A stretch of DNA of 64,000 nucleotides from Flavobacteriales bacterium (lineage in GTDB: Bacteria > Bacteroidota > Bacteroidia > Flavobacteriales > Flavobacteriaceae), in assembly GCA_024643405.1 (NCBI GenBank), contig JAHENA010000005.1, positions 1 to 64,000 on the forward strand, given 5' to 3'. Shown piece by piece: positions 61,201 through 64,000 of the stretch. Numbering within the stretch: position 1 is the first letter of the stretch; each line of letters begins with the position of its first letter. The notes under the pieces are model-generated. The model searched no databases. It had not been told where the DNA came from and saw only the letters and a list, made by a program, of their open reading frames with translations. A program made the translations under genes and the position numbers.

Positions 61201-62820
61201 ATGAAAATTAAAAGTTATTTTATTTTCATATTATGTATGGGAATAACGTTAGCTAATTTATTAGCTCAGGAAAAGGAGCATATTCTAATTGGGAAAGTTA
61301 CTTTTATAACGTCAAAAAACGCTTATGTAAAGTTTGATGACACGAGTGTTATTAATATAGGAGATACCCTTCAAGCTCCAAATAAGGAAAAATGTTTAGT
61401 AGTTACAAACAAGTCTTCAAACTCCGTTGTTTGTTTAAAATTAAAAAATTGTTTAGTCAATAAAGAAGATAAGATAAGCTTTGTTTACCAGTTAGCATCT
61501 AAAATTGAAATTCTTGAAAGCGAAGAAATACAGGAAAATATAGGAATTAGTTTTAATGATTCTATACAATCCATAAAGAAGAAGAGAACATATTATACAG
61601 AAAATATAACAGGACGCTTATCGGCAGCCAGTTATAGTAGTCTTTCTAAAATTAGAGGCGATAATCATAGATTAATGACTCGGTTTTCACTGGAGGCCAA
61701 TCATATAAATAACTCCAAATTTTCGGTAGAAACGTATCTTAATTACAGATATAATATCTATTCTGTTGGGATAAACAATAATTTAAACAAAACTGACTTA
61801 AATGTTTTTAACCTTGCTTTGCGATATGATATTGATTCTACATTTTCTATTACCGCAGGAAGAAAAATAAATTATAAAATTTCTTCACTAGGTGCTATTG
61901 ATGGGTTACAGGCTGAAAAATATTTTGGAAATAGTTACGTTGGGGTATTAGCAGGTTTTAGACCAGATATTTATGATTTTACTTTAAATACTAATTTATT
62001 ACAGTATGGCGGCTACATCGGGCAAATGACGGATCATGAAAATTTTTATTCTCAAACCACTTTGGGTTTTGCCGAACAAAAAAATGATAATCAAATAGAT
62101 AGGAGATTTACTTATTTTCAGCATTCAAGTACTATTTTTAAAAAATTGAATGTGTTTTCAACTTTAGAACTTGATTTGTTCAATAAGTTAAATGATTCCG
62201 TAAAAAGTAATTTAAGAGTGACTAATTTATATGTTTCTGGTCGTTATAGATTTAATAATAAAATAAATGCCGCTTTATCATATGATTCTAGAAAGCGCAT
62301 TATCTATTATAAAACCTATGAAACCGATATCGAAGAATTGCTTGATGAAGATATAGCGCGTCAAGGATTTCGAGCACGATTAAATATCAGACCTTTTAAA
62401 AATATTTATTCAGGTTTTAGTTACAGCAAAAGGTTTCAAAGCGATAATCAAAATAAATCAGATAATATTTATGGGTTTTTAAGTTTTTCTAAATTGCCTA
62501 TTGAAGGTAGGGTGTCTTTAACTTATAACATGAATACGTCAAATTATTTAAAAAGTAATATTGCCTCCATTAGATATTCAAGAGAATTATTGGATGGCAG
62601 ATTAGGTACTGATATTTATTATAGATTTGTAAATTATAAATATGAAAGCAATTTGCCCGATTTTAATCAGCATTATTTCGGGGCTTATTTATCATATTAC
62701 ATTGACCGTTCATTTACGTGCAGTTTATCAGGTGAAGTTTCACAATATAATGAAGAAACAAATTATAGAATCAATGCTCAAATTATTAAACGCTTTTTTA
62801 GAAGCAGAAAACAAAATTAA
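61201..62820 (+). CDS. Predicted outer-membrane beta-barrel protein with N-terminal SH3/OB-like domain
   Basis: Signal peptide MKIKSYFIFILCMGITLANLLAQ; globular 'GKVTFITSKNAYVKFDDTSVINIGDTLQ'; C-terminal alternating aromatic/polar strands (YLNYRYNIYSVG, FNLALRYDIDSTFSITAGRKINYK...). ATG at 61201 preferred to 61171. Confidence 0.7.
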   Translation: MKIKSYFIFILCMGITLANLLAQEKEHILIGKVTFITSKNAYVKFDDTSVINIGDTLQAPNKEKCLVVTNKSSNSVVCLKLKNCLVNKEDKISFVYQLASKIEILESEEIQENIGISFNDSIQSIKKKRTYYTENITGRLSAASYSSLSKIRGDNHRLMTRFSLEANHINNSKFSVETYLNYRYNIYSVGINNNLNKTDLNVFNLALRYDIDSTFSITAGRKINYKISSLGAIDGLQAEKYFGNSYVGVLAGFRPDIYDFTLNTNLLQYGGYIGQMTDHENFYSQTTLGFAEQKNDNQIDRRFTYFQHSSTIFKKLNVFSTLELDLFNKLNDSVKSNLRVTNLYVSGRYRFNNKINAALSYDSRKRIIYYKTYETDIEELLDEDIARQGFRARLNIRPFKNIYSGFSYSKRFQSDNQNKSDNIYGFLSFSKLPIEGRVSLTYNMNTSNYLKSNIASIRYSRELLDGRLGTDIYYRFVNYKYESNLPDFNQHYFGAYLSYYIDRSFTCSLSGEVSQYNEETNYRINAQIIKRFFRSRKQN

Positions 62821-62822
62821 AT

Positions 62823-63614
62823 ATGAAAATCAAATCATTATGTGCTGTATTACTAGCATCCGGTTTTTTAGGGTGTAATAATAACCCAAAAGTTATTCCT
62901 GTAACTTCAGAAAATGCCAATCCAAATGCTTCGGGCATATTTTCAGGCTCTTCAAATGAGAATGTAGATTTTAATGCGCCTACCTCTGACGCATTTCATA
63001 AAGTAGTAGTGAATGAAATACTTCCAACTTCCAAATATGTTTACTTAAACGTCACTGAAGATGGTGAAAACTATTGGATCGCCACAAGAAGTATGGAAGC
63101 CACTGTAGGGGAAACCTACTATTATAAAGGTGGCCTTTTAAAAACCAATTTTGAAAGTAAAGAATATAACCGAGTATTTGATAAAGTTTATTTAATTGGA
63201 AATTTAGTAACGGTCAATCATGCCAATTCGGCATCTGTAGCATCAAGCGGTGACTATTCAAATACCAATCAAAGTTATGCTCAAAAGGAGGATATCCCTA
63301 TGCACACTGAAAAGATTGTACAGCATCAAGGGTCTATGAAAATAGCTGAATTAGTTAGAGATCCAAAGAAATATGAAGGTAAAACAATCCAATTAGATGG
63401 TATTTGCACCAAAATTAATGCGGGAATTATGGATAGGAATTGGATTCATATCAAAGATGGAAGTCAAGATGATTATGATTTAGTAGTCACCTCAGATACT
63501 TTTGTTCCAGAAGGGACTGCATTCACTATTAAAGCTATTGTGGTTTTAAATAAAGATTTTGGGGCTGGCTATAAGTATGATTTAATTTTAGAACAAGGGG
63601 TTCTGATGAAATAG
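62823..63614 (+). CDS. Lipoprotein, NrfJ-like
   Basis: Lipobox GFLGC; 'VVVNEILPTSKYVYLNVTEDGENYWIATRSMEATVGETYYYKGGLLKTNFESKEYNRVFDKVYLIGNL' resembles NrfJ-related proteins; OB-fold-like C-terminal part. Confidence 0.7.
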   Translation: MKIKSLCAVLLASGFLGCNNNPKVIPVTSENANPNASGIFSGSSNENVDFNAPTSDAFHKVVVNEILPTSKYVYLNVTEDGENYWIATRSMEATVGETYYYKGGLLKTNFESKEYNRVFDKVYLIGNLVTVNHANSASVASSGDYSNTNQSYAQKEDIPMHTEKIVQHQGSMKIAELVRDPKKYEGKTIQLDGICTKINAGIMDRNWIHIKDGSQDDYDLVVTSDTFVPEGTAFTIKAIVVLNKDFGAGYKYDLILEQGVLMK

Positions 63615-63636
63615 GATTAAAAGAAAACTAAAAAAA

Positions 63637-63666
63637 GGGCCTAAACGTATGTTTAGGCCCTTTTTA
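63637..63666. terminator. Bidirectional terminator between the lipoprotein gene and ccsA
   Basis: gggcctaaac-gtat-gtttaggccc with flanking A and T tracts. Confidence 0.9.
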
Positions 63667-63683
63667 TTTAAACGAATTTCTTT

Positions 63684-64000
63684 TTATGAAATCACTTTGT
63701 ATTTTCTTTTTTTAAGATAGGCAAGTATGGTAATTCCAATAATGATGGCAACTACAATATATACCCAACTTGGTATGGGCACAGGATCACCAGTTGCATA
63801 GGAATGTAATCCAGATAAATAATAGTTCACACCATAATACGTCATAATCACGGTTGCTAATCCAAAAATGGTAGAAACGTTATATATGAATAAGCCTGTA
63901 AGTTTTGGGATAATTCTCATATGAAGAATGAAGGCGTAAACCAATATAGTTACTAATGCCCAGGTTTCTTTAGCATCCCAGCCCCAATAGCGACCCCAAG
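63684..64000 (-). CDS. CcsA/ResC-type cytochrome c biogenesis protein (5' end outside window)
   Basis: Minus-strand translation at the edge gives WGRYWGWDAKETWALVTILVYAFILHMR, a WWD heme-handling motif; ORF runs off the window. Confidence 0.9.
   Translation of the reverse strand, partial: WGRYWGWDAKETWALVTILVYAFILHMRIIPKLTGLFIYNVSTIFGLATVIMTYYGVNYYLSGLHSYATGDPVPIPSWVYIVVAIIIGITILAYLKKRKYKVIS

Noticed and set aside
1-64000. tRNA, rRNA, transposase, integrase or prophage genes
   Set aside because: None recognised by eye. A tRNAscan-SE, Infernal and ISfinder run would be decisive and could not be done here.

Overview
The window looks like a chromosomal segment from a low-GC Bacteroidetes genome, probably Flavobacteriaceae. 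The support is T9SS type A and type B C-terminal domains, an Oar-like TonB receptor, TAnnTTTG-type promoters and no recognisable Shine-Dalgarno motifs. About 0-54.9 kb is mostly housekeeping: a PpiC/SurA-like PPIase, MoxR ATPase, acyltransferase, aconitase, MazG, HAD phosphatase, DUF349 protein, AroE, two tandem DUF368 proteins, TPR protein, class III aminotransferase, OstA-like protein, PurA, Fur-family regulator, Rel/SpoT, RdgB, M1 peptidase, acyl-CoA ligase, SGNH esterase, RlmH, NadC, YihY, PriA, LytTR regulator, rpsF-rpsR-rplI, HisS and an ABC permease. Smaller accessory modules are a GH32 plus fructokinase pair and a sulfite-dehydrogenase-like Mo-enzyme plus cytochrome c pair. The most notable region is 55.3-63.6 kb. 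It is a compact co-directional cluster encoding a predicted diheme cytochrome b membrane protein, a membrane-anchored FeS/FAD/NAD(P) oxidoreductase, two overlapping giant multiheme c-type cytochromes (23 and 25 CxxCH motifs counted), a predicted outer-membrane beta-barrel protein and an NrfJ-like lipoprotein. It faces a convergent, truncated CcsA-type cytochrome c biogenesis gene. I interpret it as a candidate trans-envelope or extracellular electron-transfer conduit. The 25-heme gene contains an in-frame tandem array of about 216 bp units, each with three CxxCH motifs and three extra His. I found no rRNA, tRNA, CRISPR array, transposase or prophage by eye.
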